DNA of 64,000 bases from NCBI GenBank assembly GCA_017591395.1, contig WEDG01000228.1, positions 1 through 64,000 of the forward strand. Direction: 5' to 3'. How positions within the stretch are numbered: the stretch's first letter is position 1; the number at the start of each line of letters is the position of its first letter. This DNA is from Schistocephalus solidus. Lineage: Eukaryota; Platyhelminthes; Cestoda; Diphyllobothriidea; Diphyllobothriidae. The notes under the pieces are model-generated. The model saw only the letters and a list, made by a program, of their open reading frames with translations, ran no database searches and was not told where the DNA came from. Positions 30,945 through 42,560 of this stretch are shown here, piece after piece. The position numbers and the translations under genes are program-made.

Positions 30945-31300
30945 CCACACGATAGTTCGACCGTGGATTTCGACGATGTCCACCGTATGCTCCACGGAAG
31001 GGTGGTGCAGGGACGGTGACTTGCGCGTAAATTAGTTTAAAGTGATAGTAGCCTTGTGCTGCAGCTACCGCACTCTGTCCTCCTCCCCCACCTGAATCCG
31101 CTGTCATCACAGATTCAAGAAGACTGGAGGCGGGAGAGGACGCAGGTGGCTGGCGCGGCCGGAGCCGCCCCTGGGCGTACCACACACCCACATGTTCGGC
31201 ATTTGTTAGCGGAGCGCAACCCGAATAACGTATGCCGTGCCCTGATGTGGCCCCCGTGTTGGTCCAACGCATCTACCCCGTGGCCCGTTTAGGGGGCAAG
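30945..31300 (-). mobile_element. LINE 3' tail, 5'-truncated copy
   Basis: A well-preserved inner tail block on the minus strand. Its terminus (TCGAACTATCGTGTGG) lies only about 10 bp upstream of the acceptor of the candidate exon ending at 30934. Confidence 0.65.
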
Positions 31301-31301
31301 C

Positions 31302-31345
31302 CACACACAAACACACACAACCCCACACACACACACATACACACA
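31302..31345. repeat. (CA)n microsatellite
   Basis: Interrupted CA units at the 5' edge of the LINE tail copy. Confidence 0.9.
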
Positions 31346-32745
31346 AAGATCTCCGTGGGTAAAAGGAGAGCGAAACTGTAAAATTTCTGCCGTTTGACAT
31401 GCATACACTCACTTCGAATATTTTCGGACGGCACGTATGGGAAGACAGCATGCGGCACAAGCAGGGGATTGCAATCGGTGCAGTGAAGAGGAAGAATTAG
31501 GTAGGTTGTGTCCTTCACCATGACTGCGCCTCTGTGGATTAAAAATAACACAAATGTTGAAAGGAGGTAAGTAAAGCAGGTTACTTGCACCACCAAGGGC
31601 AGGTGGAGGAGCGGTGCAGTGGTGCGAAAATGACCTAAGGAGGAGACGCACAAATTCGGATTGGAAAATAAATGGGGAAGAGGTCACGGCGACATCACAA
31701 GCTGAGCTGGTGGCGTTTAGGAAAGCATCTGTTCTGGAGAATGGAAACGGTGTAGAGTCACGGCCCAAGGAGAAACCAGACGCGATCACACCGGGCCGCT
31801 GAATGCGCACGTTAAACGAGGCAGCCAATCAGCGCGTGCTGTAGCATCGAGCGAACGTGTGATGCCTCTTATCACGCATGCGGCCCAATCGATAGCCAGT
31901 CGAACATTCGAGATTTTCCCACGAGGCTGAAGGTCACTTGTTTGTTTCCCAAGCCCACTTTCCGTCTCTCAGGCTATAACAATATGTACGACAATCTATC
32001 AATGCTATTCACATGTCAGAGATTTCACAGGCGTAAAGCCCGTCCTGAAACGTTTTCATACGCCTTAAGTTCAAAACATCTGTAAGACAGCAGAATCCGC
32101 AAGTCCAAGTCGAAGCAATCACCATAAATCATTGCTCTACTGTAAAAAAAGGAAGACGGAATTAAGCTGGGATGAGCAAGAGCGAAAACGAAAAGATACT
32201 GAAATTGATTTTATTCCTTAAGAAAATGATAGTATAATTATAAAAAAATCACAAAAAGGAACACCAAAGGATATGAACGTATTCAAGCATTTATTTCCCG
32301 TAAATAGGACACCCTCGGAGGCCTGTTTTCCCACGCGAAAAGTCGACTGGTAAAACAAGTTTAGTAACCAGTTCGAACTGAACCGAGAAAATCACTCCCA
32401 ATACGGCTTATTCCAACAACGCTCGTGTTGTTGGATAAATTTAAGCGGGCTAAAATTCAGAAGTTTTCCTAGGATGTATAAAATGGCATGGAATGAATTA
32501 TGCTTTTAGTTTCATGAAAATACGCCAGAGTGGCGGCTATGATGGTTTGACAAGATTCCTGCAAGTTCAGCTGGGGCGTTTTGAGGCTAGAGCTGAAGGA
32601 TAGGAAAAATTCACATGCAGAATGAGAACATAAGAAAAAGCGTGTGGTGTGTTTAGCGTTGGCTATGTCAAAGGTGGGGAGGTCAAAAATGCTGGTTTTC
32701 TAGGCAGGGAATTGTTAAGAGGTGTTATCGATGAAGGTAATGCAG
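31346..32745. other. unassigned sequence
   Basis: Overlapping frames on both strands at 31400-31830 have no domain. From 31830 to 32640 the DNA is AT-rich with no long frame. Confidence 0.3.
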
Positions 32746-32749
32746 GCTC

Positions 32750-32915
32750 AAATTGTAGTTTCTGCCTCATTGTACTTCCTCAGCCAACCACACCCATTTC
32801 TCGACCGGGAGCATGGGACTTGAACCTCAATGGGACAGTAAGAGTTTTTTAAGTAAACAGGCCACACCACTTGCGCTACGGGCCTAGCTCCTGTCAGTTG
32901 CGATAGGTCCTAGTC
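32750..32915 (-). mobile_element. tRNA-headed SINE copy (S6), hammerhead decayed
   Basis: The minus strand has a clear tRNA-like head (GGCCCGTAGCGCAAGTGGTG ... GAGGTTCAAGTCCC, a good B box), then GGGTGTGGTTGG. The place of CUGAUGA reads CTGAGGA, followed at the right distance by CAGAAAC. The ribozyme fold is lost. Confidence 0.5.
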
Positions 32916-33304
32916 TGCGTCACGTGAGAGCGAGATTCATCGCTCTTTCCTATTTGGAGAGGCAGATACATTTGCGTTTCACCTTAGAACGGCTGCTCCA
33001 GAGCCCCCTCTTGCAGTAGGTTGCAGATGACTACCCGTTGTTGGGATCCGGTGGAATATCTTCGCAAAATCAGAATTTTTCACGAGGAAATTGTGCGCAC
33101 CGCCTCACGTCAACCGCTGGCGGTTTAGGAAGCATCTTCGAAATACTGACGATTCATTGAAAAAAGTCCGTTCTAAGAAGTATTTTAGGAAGGGGAGACA
33201 CTTCCATGATTGAGCTGTCTTCTTTCTGATATTGCCAATACATGTGCTCCGCATAAATGAAAATTGGAGGCGACATGGCTATGAGTATTGCAGGTGGCCT
33301 TGAG

Positions 33305-33375
33305 CTACATTCCAGGGAAGTTCAAGGTTAGGTTTTGGATTAGGGTTGAGAGAGTTAGTGTTTGGAAGGTTAGAG
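33305..33375. repeat. degenerate TTAGGG-like tract
   Basis: Words GGTTAGG, GGATTAGGGTTG and AAGGTTAGAG recur on +. Confidence 0.4.
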
Positions 33376-33469
33376 TTTGTAGCCAACGCCCAACAATACC
33401 ATCCGTGTCCGGTATCACTGTTCAAGGCTCACTACCTCAAGCTAAAGCAACGTCACAGTGAGCGGTCTC

Positions 33470-33595
33470 GATGACCTGCAGACATTTGACCGACTTCCAC
33501 TCGCATACGCACGTGCGTTCTGATGGTTCTGGATGCCCAAGCGCCACTTGAACAGGCCTTCCCTCGGCTGACGCAGCATGGACCACTAGACAACA
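33470..33595 (-). repeat. dispersed repeat E (mate at 18175-18305)
   Basis: Reverse complement of the 18175 copy, with matching CGCAGCATGG and TGACCGACTTCCACTCGCA blocks. Confidence 0.55.
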
Positions 33596-34604
33596 ATCGG
33601 GTAATGCAGCACACACCCCGATTGGACAATACTTGACTTGCTCGACAGACCTACTGAAGCAGCTACCACAACTGGCGGGACGCAGGCAACTGCTACTGCC
33701 TGGGATAGCAACTCAGAGTTCTGTGCACAAGAAACCCCTCACTTTGGTGGTTTCCGTCTCTTTCCTACAACTTCGGATTTGGTCAGATGCGTGTAGTGAT
33801 CTGAGCGCGCAACCACCACTTGGACACGGGAATATTTGTTATTGGAATTTAGAGCAAGGCCGCCTTCAGTACGGGGGGGCAGTACTCGTGCCTCGTGTTC
33901 ACGGAAGCCCGTCTGGTCAGGTTACACTTTTACTATAATCGACAGCACTACGGGAAACCTGGAACAGACCTCCCTAAGAGACTTCAGTTATCCTTTCTTC
34001 GGCACAGGTCGTATTCACATTCCACAACATTAACATTGCCCCCCCCCCTGGTTCTTTAGCGGTGTTCAAAGCATTTTGTGGGGACAGAGGATAGCAAACT
34101 CTACGCCGCCGGACACTCCGTCACTGCGGTATCGCGACAAACGGAACTGGTGCTTTTCTTGCGCATACCTGCTGAGAGGAAAGAACAGTTTTACAGGCTC
34201 ATAAGGTGAGTCAGTTGTCCTGGAGCAGTATTGTGCATGCAATCATAGAAGTGGGCCACAAAAAGCCAACTAGCTCTAGGCCAGAACTTACTTTAGACCA
34301 GTACAAGTGGCTACAGCTGCATGTGACGAGTTGTCCGCGATGTCATTAGCATCCGCGACCTCTCCAACGTAAAAGCAGTCCTCCACTTTCTGCGGGGAAA
34401 GAACACAAAAGGCATTTTGAAATGAAGGCGCTCACACACCGACGTGAACATTTCCTTAAAACGCATGATTCAATTAACTGTGCAAGCTGCCAGGCCATTG
34501 CCCTGGCCGACGGAAACTGCGAAAAGGGTGACTTTCACTGAAGCTCAACGTAAAGGTGATGAAAGGCAGTCAGATGGCAGTAGTATGCATGCATGAGTAG
34601 TAGC
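33596..34604. other. unassigned sequence
   Basis: A 101-codon frame at 33633-33938 (+) has no domain. A C-run sits at about 34038. No other feature was seen. Confidence 0.3.
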
Positions 34605-36845
34605 ATCACACAAGTAGTATTTGGTTGCTCCATTTGTCCCATGCAGGTGGTGAAGGCTCCTGTGCCCACCACCAACTGGTACCCAACTCTCACCTCTGGC
34701 TCCTCGTATTTGGGTTTATCCCAGCGACCACAACCCGGACAAGCACGGCGATCCCCGGCTGATGGCAGAACTCACAACACACTTCCAGGAGATGTGGTGC
34801 CAAGGACAAGTTCCTCAGGATTTTAAAGACTCGACCATTGTTTATCTCTACCAGACGAAGGGGAACCGGCAACTCTGTGATAATCACAGAGGCATCTCGT
34901 TGCTCAACATCGCCGGGAAGATCTTCGTCCGTATCCTTCTCAATCGTCTGAACGGTAGCCTAAAGCAGGGACTGCTCCCGGGAAGCCAATTTGGCTTCCG
35001 ACGACACCGCGGAACAACCGACATGATCTTTGCCGCCCACCAGCTCCAAGAGAAGTGCCAGGAGACGCGAAATCACCTTTACACTACCTTCGTGGATCTA
35101 ACGAAAGGCTCTGACACGGTGAATCGTGACGGACTGTGGAAAGTCATGCAGAAATTCGGCTGTCCTGAGCGGTTCACGCACATTGTACGTCAACTTCATG
35201 ACGAGATGACGGCGTGCGTCACTGACAACGGGACGGTATCCAAAGCATTCGCAGTGACCAAAGGAATGAATCAGGGCTGGGTACTGATCCCCACTCTGTT
35301 CAGTCTCATGTCCTCTGCTATGCTGATGGACGTTTACCGTGACGAACGCCATGGGATCCGCATCGCCTACAGAACTGACGGACACCTGCTCAACATTCGA
35401 CGTATACAGGCCCAAACGCGCGTGTCTACGACTGTAGTCCATGACTTGCTCTTCGCAGATGACTGCGCGCTCAACACTGTTACGGAGGAGGACATACAAA
35501 GGAGCATGGATCTCTTCACCGCAGGCTGCGCCGAGTTTGAATCAACAATCAGTACAGTCAAAACGATGGTCATGCACCAACCGCCGCCCAGCGCGGAATA
35601 CAATGCTCCCCCAATCAATGTTCACGGCACTCAAGTCAAAAAGTTGGAAAGCTTTGCTTATCTGGGAAGCACGCTGTGACGCAACACGAGAATCGACGAT
35701 GAGGTTGGTAAAATGATCTCCAAAGCCAGTCAGGCCTTCGGCAGGCTGCAGGCCTCCATGTAGAATCACCACGGTATTCACCTGAACACCAATCTAAGGA
35801 TGTACAAGGCCGTCGTCTTCACGACACTCCATTACGGAGCGGAGACCTGGACTGCCTACTCGAACCAAGCCAGGAAGCTGAATCCCTTCCATCTCAGCTG
35901 CCTCCGGAGAATAATGAAGCTGAGATGGCAAGATAGGAACCCGGACACGGAATCCTGGAGCTGACCGGAATCCTGAGCATCCTTGCCATGCTGAGGCAAG
36001 TGCAACTGCGATGAAGCGACCACCTGGTGAGAATGGACCACGACCGTATGTATACCCAACGGAGATGTCACTACGGGTGCACGCCGACAGGAAGGTCAAA
36101 AACGACGCTGCAAGGACACTTTGAGGAAATCGCTGAAGCAACTGCAAATCAACCCGGCGATCGGGGAGGACCTCACCCAGGATAGACCGGCCTGGATAAG
36201 ATCCGTGACGACTGGTGTAGCAATATACGAAGCCAACCGGATAGCCGCTATTAAGGCCAAAAGGGTGGCTTGCATGTCACAGGCACCCCGGATCACGACC
36301 GCCAATGCCCAGGCCCTTCAAACATGCCCGCGCTGTCAACGCACATTCCGCGTTCGGTCTGTTCGGATATCTTTGAACTCAATGCAACAATAATCCCATA
36401 ACATCAAACTCTACCACACCTGCCTCAGACCCCAAGATTGCGATCACCCTAACCCCTGATAACCTCTTCATCAATGCCCCGCCGCCCACAATCACCGATA
36501 TCATCCTCCCTCCTCCACTCCCTGCGCCGAGCACCACCACTTGCCCCACTCCCACCAACTCAGTAGCCACCTCCAACTACCTGCTACCTCCACAACCAAC
36601 CCCCCTCCCCAGTACCAGCGATGGGGACTCGGTACTAACCTATCCTAATTGCCATCGCACATTCACCTCACATATCGGCCTGGTCGGTCACTTGCGAATC
36701 CATCGCACAGAGACTGGCAAACTAGTACCTGGAGCACCAACATACATCTCCCCACACGACTCAACTGTCTGCACTGCCCATGCACATTCACATACCGCAT
36801 GGGCCTACTAGGCCACATGCGTCTCCATGAAAACCTGCGCTAGAA
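34605..36845 (+). pseudogene. LINE ORF2 copy: 5' UTR piece fused to RT, then fingers
   Basis: Bases 34605-34735 match the LINE 5' region (ACTGGTACCCAACTCTCACC, as in 61690 on -). At about 34738 the sequence jumps into the middle of the reverse transcriptase, so the endonuclease and first RT motifs are deleted. RT landmarks are FRRHRGTTDMIF, motif A VDLTKGSDTVNR (Ala-Phe of the usual KAFD replaced), motif B with GMNQG, and motif C FADDCA. Stops follow at 35678 (TGA) and 35761 (TAG), and the thumb region continues as HYGAETW and KLRWQDR. C-terminal fingers read CPRCQRTF (36327), CHRTFTSHIGLVGHLRIH (about 36650) and FTYRMGLLGHMRLHENL (to 36840). Dead copy. Confidence 0.85.
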
Positions 36846-36934
36846 CACCACCTGCTATACGACAACACTATATCTCTCCGAATCAGCCCCTCAACCTCAG
36901 ATGGTCACACGCAACACCACAAAACATGTTCTCT

Positions 36935-37835
36935 ATTATCCTTGGCGATAAGCGCCGTGACTTGGAGGGTTGCCAACTGACAATTACACTCAGACCTCGC
37001 AGTCAGTCCAATGTGTGTTGTGTGGAGTGGCTGACTGGTGGTCTGAGAGTAAGGCTGCGATGGCTCCTTCTTAAAGTGACCTCTAGCTATCTCACACATG
37101 TTAGATGTGATCCGTTCAACCCCCTGTTGCATGAAATCCTGTTGCTTGTTATTGGAGCCAGGTCGTGTCCGTAGTATACGTAGACGAGTTAATCAGCAGC
37201 GGCGCCCTCTTCCGCATCAGATAACTGACCGGCTCGGACGGTGGTCGAATAGTGGGGGTGGGGGAAAATGTGCGGTTGACGGCTCAGCGCATTTTCCTCA
37301 CTATACGCAATCTGATGCGCTTTAAATTATCAGGGTGCGCTAAAAGCCGTGGCTTGTGAGGTTGCCAACTGACGGGATAACTCGGACCGCGTACTCAGCC
37401 CAATGTGTGTTTTGTGTGGAGTGGCTGACTGACGAACTGAGTCTGGCTGCAATGGCTCCTTCCTAATGTGGCCTTTATGGCACTCCCACTCCATGGGATC
37501 CGAGTCAGGTGTGGTGGCACGCCCAGGGGCGGCTCCGACCGCGCCAGCCACCTGCGTCCTCTCCCGCCTCCGGTCTTCTTGACTCTGTCATGACACCGGG
37601 TCCTGGTGGTGGAGGAGGAGGAGGAGGAGGAGGAGGAGGAGAGGAGGAAAGAGGAGGAGGAGGAGGAGGAGGAGGAGGAGGAGGAGGAGGAGGAGGAGGA
37701 GGAGAGTGCTGTAGCTGCAGCGCAAGTCTAATATCGCTTAAAACTAATCCACGCGCAAGTCATCGTCCCTGCACCACCGTGGTGTGGGGCATACGGTTTA
37801 CATCGTCGGACTTCGACCGTCGAACTGTCAGGTGT
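36935..37835 (+). mobile_element. 3' tail of the 34.6-kb LINE copy
   Basis: It begins with GCGATAAGCGCCGTGACTTG about 95 bp after the finger frame ends, and finishes with GGGGCATACGGTTTACATCG and TCGACCGTCGAACTGTC. A GGA array has expanded inside it at 37607-37702. Confidence 0.75.
37607..37702. repeat. (GGA)n inside the LINE tail
   Basis: About thirty GGA units at a site where other tail copies have only a few (GGGGGAGGAGGAGAG). Confidence 0.95.
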
Positions 37836-38114
37836 GTAATCGCAGTCGGCCCGAAGATACACCTTGAAAGTAAACAAGGCGGGAGCGTTACCTCTATTGC
37901 ACACACGATACGAGTCATCCATTCCTTTTGAGTGAAATCCTGGTGATGTGTTGGTTGAACAGTTCGCGTATATGGCACGCGTAGAAGTAGCTTGGATGGC
38001 TGCCGTCTGTCGAGATGTTTCGCTCCTCGTCTCAAGACAGAGAGCCGGGCTGTAAGGGTTCCTTCTAAATGTGACACTACGGTTTCGTGAACTCTGTTTT
38101 TATGCGTAAATCAT

Positions 38115-38350
38115 AGGATGTGGTAGCACATCAAGGTACGGGTTCACGCCGCGCCAGCCACCTGCGATCGAGCCCACCTCCAGTCTTCTTGAAAATATCT
38201 TGACACCTGGCCCAGATGGGTGATGGGGGAGAGTGTGTGTGTGGTAGATGCGTCGCAAGCCTATTATCCCTATAAACCAAGTCGCGCGTAATTCCCGGTC
38301 TCCGTGCCCATGCGGCACATGGTGGACGTCGTCGGCAACGACCGTCGAAC
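38115..38350 (+). mobile_element. LINE 3' tail fragment
   Basis: Matches the last 230 bp of the tail (CGCGCCAGCCACCTGCGATC, CACATGGTGGACGTCGTCGG, CGACCGTCGAACTGTC). The 3' flank then continues into unrelated GC-rich DNA that is open on both strands (38270-38770) without a recognised product. Confidence 0.6.
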
Positions 38351-38802
38351 TGTCACTGCTGCGGCTGCTGCAGCGGTCATGATGACGGCGAGCACGATGA
38401 GGAGAATTTTCCGTTGGAAACTAGAAGAACCGTGCAAGGATGGCTTTTTTGCTTGGGCTCGCTGACATTTGGATGCTAAGCCAGTGATGATCGTGTGTGT
38501 AAACGCGCGTGTTGCATACAGTTGGCTGAGGCAGGTTGCTGCCAAAGTTCAAGAAGACGGACCGGTGGAAATGGCATTTGCTGCAAGGCGTGGGGCGGCG
38601 GCAGCGAGGATTCTGGTGTCGAAATCTGTGCGGTGCTAAAATTTTGTGGGAATTTCGGCAGATTTTGTCGTTCGCACTTTCATGCGCTCGACTGGGAGAG
38701 AGGGAGAGAGAGGGCAGCAGAGGGGAAGGGGCAGGTGCTGACTGGTGATCCGATCGGGGTGGCAAAGGGGACGAAAGAGCTTGGGCCAGTGCGGGGATAA
38801 AA

Positions 38803-38886
38803 ACTTACACGACAACGCAACCCCAACTAGTCGACTGCCTGTGTTACACGACAACGCAACCCCAACTAGTTGATTGCCTGTGTTAC
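38803..38886. repeat. tandem duplication of about 41 bp
   Basis: Two copies of a unit with ACACGACAACGCAACCCCAA and CTAGT, differing at two bases, directly upstream of the acceptor at 38907. Confidence 0.9.
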
Positions 38887-38907
38887 TGCCTTGCTCCTTG
38901 TTTGCAG

Positions 38908-39030
38908 AACGCAGCATGCCATGGACAGAAATGTTTGACAAGCCACATGGCAGATAGTCTCGTGTCACTCAAATTAAAGCATTTTCCATCTGATTGCCTA
39001 ATTGTTCGTACACGAAGCTTGCTAGGGAGC
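38908..39030 (+). CDS. candidate internal exon, unknown protein
   Basis: An excellent acceptor (TTGCTCCTTGTTTGCAG) and donor (GGGAGC|GTAAGT) bound exactly 41 open codons, phase 0 at both ends: NAACHGQKCLTSHMADSLVS, LKLKHFPSDCLIVRTRSLLG, S. Three cysteines are spread over it. I recognise no family and find no partner exon within a few kilobases, so the gene cannot be named. The case rests on splice quality and phase symmetry. Confidence 0.3.
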
Positions 39031-39076
39031 GTAAGTACTCCGCATCGGACCCATTCATTCTCTTCATTCATCCATC

Positions 39077-39090
39077 TATATATATATATA

Positions 39091-39142
<52 letters not shown>
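39077..39142. repeat. (TA)n-(TC)n microsatellite
   Basis: A short TATA run followed by about 25 TC units. Confidence 0.97.
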
Positions 39143-39144
<2 letters not shown>

Positions 39145-39146
<2 letters not shown>

Positions 39147-40180
39147 TACACTTATCTTGTTTAAGTGACAGAGTAAAGTCAAGACGAGAGGTGCCGCGAC
39201 CGACAGATAAATACACGATTACGCGTGCCACACACGCGCTGCTCCTAACACGCTGGAGTTAAAAGTGGGTTCCACAGGTTTCGTTGAAGAGAGTTGCCCG
39301 AAATACGATGGACTAGGGCAGCTGAACTATCAGTTTGCAGGAGAACCGAGGAAGCCAAACAACTAGTAGTCCTCTAAGTCTCGACTTTCGGTATGCCGTG
39401 ATGGTTTCAAAGCCTTCATTTTTATCATATTGAGGCAGATATACACAGTGACCGAGATAGGCTGGGCTCACTCTTTTTTCTACCTCCCACTATTTAGCAG
39501 TAGCAAGACCAAGACAAGCATACTTGGGGGTTGACGAAACGCGACATCTGGCCTGGCGACTGTTTAGATATAAAACAACAACGCAGTTGGTTTTCCGGCA
39601 GCCAGCCGATTGCGGTACACTGTTCTCCTGTGAAAAAGCAAGCCTTTAAGAAAGCCAGGTCTGCCGCCCTCTAAGGTGACCCTCATCCTCATACGTAGAT
39701 AAGTTGGGCGTGGACAACCTCGAATAGTCCATGAGGCCTCTGTCTGGAATAAACGTCCTTGAAGAACCTTTGGCAGTATGATCGAACCACCTTCTTGAGA
39801 CGGAGCTTGGGCGTCGACCAGGTTATATATTAGGGTGTGGTGAGGATAGAATGTAGAACGTTTTTCTGTGGGATATGGACAAGCAAGAGCTGCAAAATTT
39901 TAAGAGTGTCTTTTAACCCAACGATTGTTAAATTTTATTGGGTAGTGCTCCTACCAGTCAGGGCACAATAATTAACCCTGCACATTGTGTTGAACAACTT
40001 GTCTGAGTACTTTTTCGTCACGTTTGGTTCACAGGAATTATTTGCAGAATGCGCAGGTCTTGGATTAGAGGGTTGTTCATCCTGGATGCATTTGCTTCAG
40101 GGGTCAAACGATCAAGGGTGGAGAGAGAACCCAAGAAATATACTAGCCATAAATATATATAACATCGACAGGCCAACGAA
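39145..40180. other. unassigned sequence
   Basis: No frame above 66 codons and no repeat match seen. Confidence 0.35.
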
Positions 40181-40184
40181 TACG

Positions 40185-40330
40185 TGACCCAGGCGGTGGA
40201 GCACTGGACTTAATAACGCCCGATAACCAAAGAACCAGAGTTCAAACCTCAGCATCGCCCACACAACTGGCTAACGACGGCTACTAAGCAAGAAATGGTC
40301 ATTACGGTCTCCTTTTTCATTGTTGGTACC
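40185..40330 (+). mobile_element. hammerhead SINE copy (S7), degenerate
   Basis: tRNA-like head (GGCGGTGGAGCACTGGACTT, B box GAGTTCAAACCTC), then AACTGG, CTAACGA in place of CUGAUGA, AAGCAAGAAATGG and CATTGTTGG. The core box is mutated at two positions. Confidence 0.6.
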
Positions 40331-40479
40331 ACCTTAACTGTATACCTATATGTACTTGTGGGTGCACAACTGAGGTGGCAGGTTATCCGTGCCGACATAA
40401 TGAAGAGGAGGGTATTAGAAAAACATAGAGATGTAATAGTGCATTTTTAAGCTAGTAAAATCAGCCCATCCTAGGACGC

Positions 40480-41305
40480 TGCTAGTACCTATGTCGGAAG
40501 TACAGTATTATGTCTTTCCATATAAGGTTCATACTAATTATAGTACTACCTGTTTGTAGAATGGGCATTACGTGGTCATTCAACAGTGGTTGATTGTCTT
40601 CGACCCTAATTTTTATTGAAATTTCACGTCTGACCCTAAAACGTCATGTCCGGATCACCTGAATCCATGTCCGGCACTTAATAATTTCAAAAATGATTTC
40701 TCTGATTTTTCTCTGGAGTTCATATGCCATAAAACGCATAGAGAATGCTGGGGGACCCTCTGAGGTGCCGAAACCCTGACTGCTGCGTCATGCAGCAACA
40801 GAAACATCGGCGGAACACGTGTCCGGGCTTTTAGCTAGTACCTATGTCGGAAGTACGGTATAACGTCTTTGCCATATAAGATTCATACTACTTGTAGTAC
40901 TACTTCAGTAGTACTATTGTCCTGAAATTATTAATTTCAGAAATTAGTTCCCCGATTATTCTCTTAAGTCCATCCACCAGAAAACGCATATAGAATCCTG
41001 AGGGACCCACCGAGGAGCCGAACGCCTGATTGTGTCATGTAGCAGCAGAAACATCGGTGAAACAGTGTCTGGGCTTTTAGCTAGTACCTATGTTGGAAGT
41101 ACGGTATAACGTCTTTGCCATATAAGATTCATACTATTTGTAGTACTACTTGTTTGTAGAATGTACATTGCGTGGTCATTCAACAGTGGTTGATTGTCTT
41201 CGATCCAAATTTGTATTTAAATTTCAGTTCTGACCTTAAAAAGTCATGTACGGATCACCTGACTCTATGACCTGCACTTAATAATTTTAGAAAATATTTC
41301 CCCCT
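40480..41305 (-). repeat. dispersed repeat C, tandem array
   Basis: The block GCTAGTACCTATGTCGGAAG recurs at about 40482, 40836 and 41082, giving two to three units, the middle one shortened. The units are the reverse complement of 23132-23518. A TA-rich region follows at 41570. Confidence 0.6.
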
Positions 41306-41486
41306 GCCTAAACCTACGACGGCTCCAAAGGGGACAGCAGTCACGCGAGCCCGCCAGCGTTCGACCTCTGGGAGGTCTAAGGAAGTCAGCGGCAATCGGG
41401 CAGGTCAAAGTTCACGCGTCCACCATGGATATAATACGAGGCACGCGGCAAGACTGACTAACTCAAGACCACCAGGAGCAGCAAAC

Positions 41487-41540
41487 ACTTTACTCTGATG
41501 ATGGAAGCGAGAAGGCTTTCGAAACGTCAGTACAGATACA
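41487..41540 (+). ncRNA. hammerhead-like motif, Penelope type, minimal stem III
   Basis: TACT (41491-41494) can pair with AGTA (41529-41532) as stem I. CTGATGA is at 41495-41501. After one unpaired T, stem II is GGAAGC/GCTTTC around GAGAAG, and GAAAC (41521-41525) is followed at once by GTC (41526-41528). Stem III has no loop at all, so activity would need a dimer. The layout resembles the very small stem III hammerheads of Penelope-like elements. It lies 40 bp before a long TA repeat. Confidence 0.45.
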
Positions 41541-41562
41541 ATTTGGTCGATGAACTCGCCTC

Positions 41563-41578
41563 TCTTCTTATATATATG

Positions 41579-41661
<83 letters not shown>
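41563..41661. repeat. (TA)n microsatellite
   Basis: About 45 TA units with TGTA variants at the start. Confidence 0.97.
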
Positions 41662-41664
<3 letters not shown>

Positions 41665-42225
41665 AAAAGCCACAAGCAGCGTGTACGAATTCCCCGACCT
41701 GTGGGGTAGGAACGCAGCGGCTCCTCTACGCAAGGGTTGTTCTGGCATTCTGGTTGGCTGAATCGGGGGTATTATGATGCCATACAGTGCCGCACCTCTG
41801 CGTCAGACAAAATTTAGAGAGAGAGGAGAAGAAGAGGGCGGTGTGCGTGTGCGCGCGCACGCTGGAATCTTAGGAAATATGGAAAGTCAACAGCCCGTTT
41901 GACGATCGAGTGTCTGCCATCGGAGGGGGGAGCGGGGTGGAACCTCTTTGGCGTGGTGCCATGGCTTTCGTCTGATGACTGGGACGTCGCATCACCATCG
42001 TCAATAATAACAACAACAGTATCCTCACCATCGTCAGTATGGATGAATTTTACAAGTTAGACTGTTGGGTTTACCTCTTCAGTCCCTCTATACCCACCTT
42101 CTATCAGCTACTGACGCCGTCCATCGACCAAAACCACAGGTATTTCAGGGAAATGAAGGCATGCTAGCTTTGGTTGAACTAAGATTCCTGGGAAACTCAT
42201 TGAGGCTTATAACTGCCCTAACACA
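41662..42225. other. unassigned sequence
   Basis: Only a short GA run (41816-41832) and a GTGCGCGCGCAC palindrome (41848-41860) stand out. Confidence 0.3.
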
Positions 42226-42560
42226 AGTGCCATTTCTCCTCCTTACCCATAAATCCATGGTAATCGTCACCGTGGTGGTTATCGTCAGCATCATCATCAA
42301 CAGCATCATCATTATCGTTGGCGCCGACGCCGCCGCCACAACTATCACCATCCTCGTCCTCTTGCTCATCGTCATCAGTGGCATCATTATCCTCATCATC
42401 ACAACCACCACCAACACCATTGTCATCGTCATCGTTGTATTGTCAACCCCAACACCAGAATTGTCTGAATCACCGGCGTCAAACTAAACATCATCAATAT
42501 ATTCAGACTTCTCTACGCCCATATCGTCATCACTACCACCACCACCACCACCGTAAACAC
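42226..42560. repeat. (ATC)n-like degenerate trinucleotide tract
   Basis: Irregular ATC/GTC/ACC words over about 330 bp give open frames on both strands (Ile/Val-rich on +, Met-rich on -). These are composition artefacts. Confidence 0.85.

Noticed and set aside
36640..36845. A host C2H2 zinc-finger gene
   Set aside because: The fingers are continuous with LINE RT on the same strand and recur after RT at 58.8 kb.
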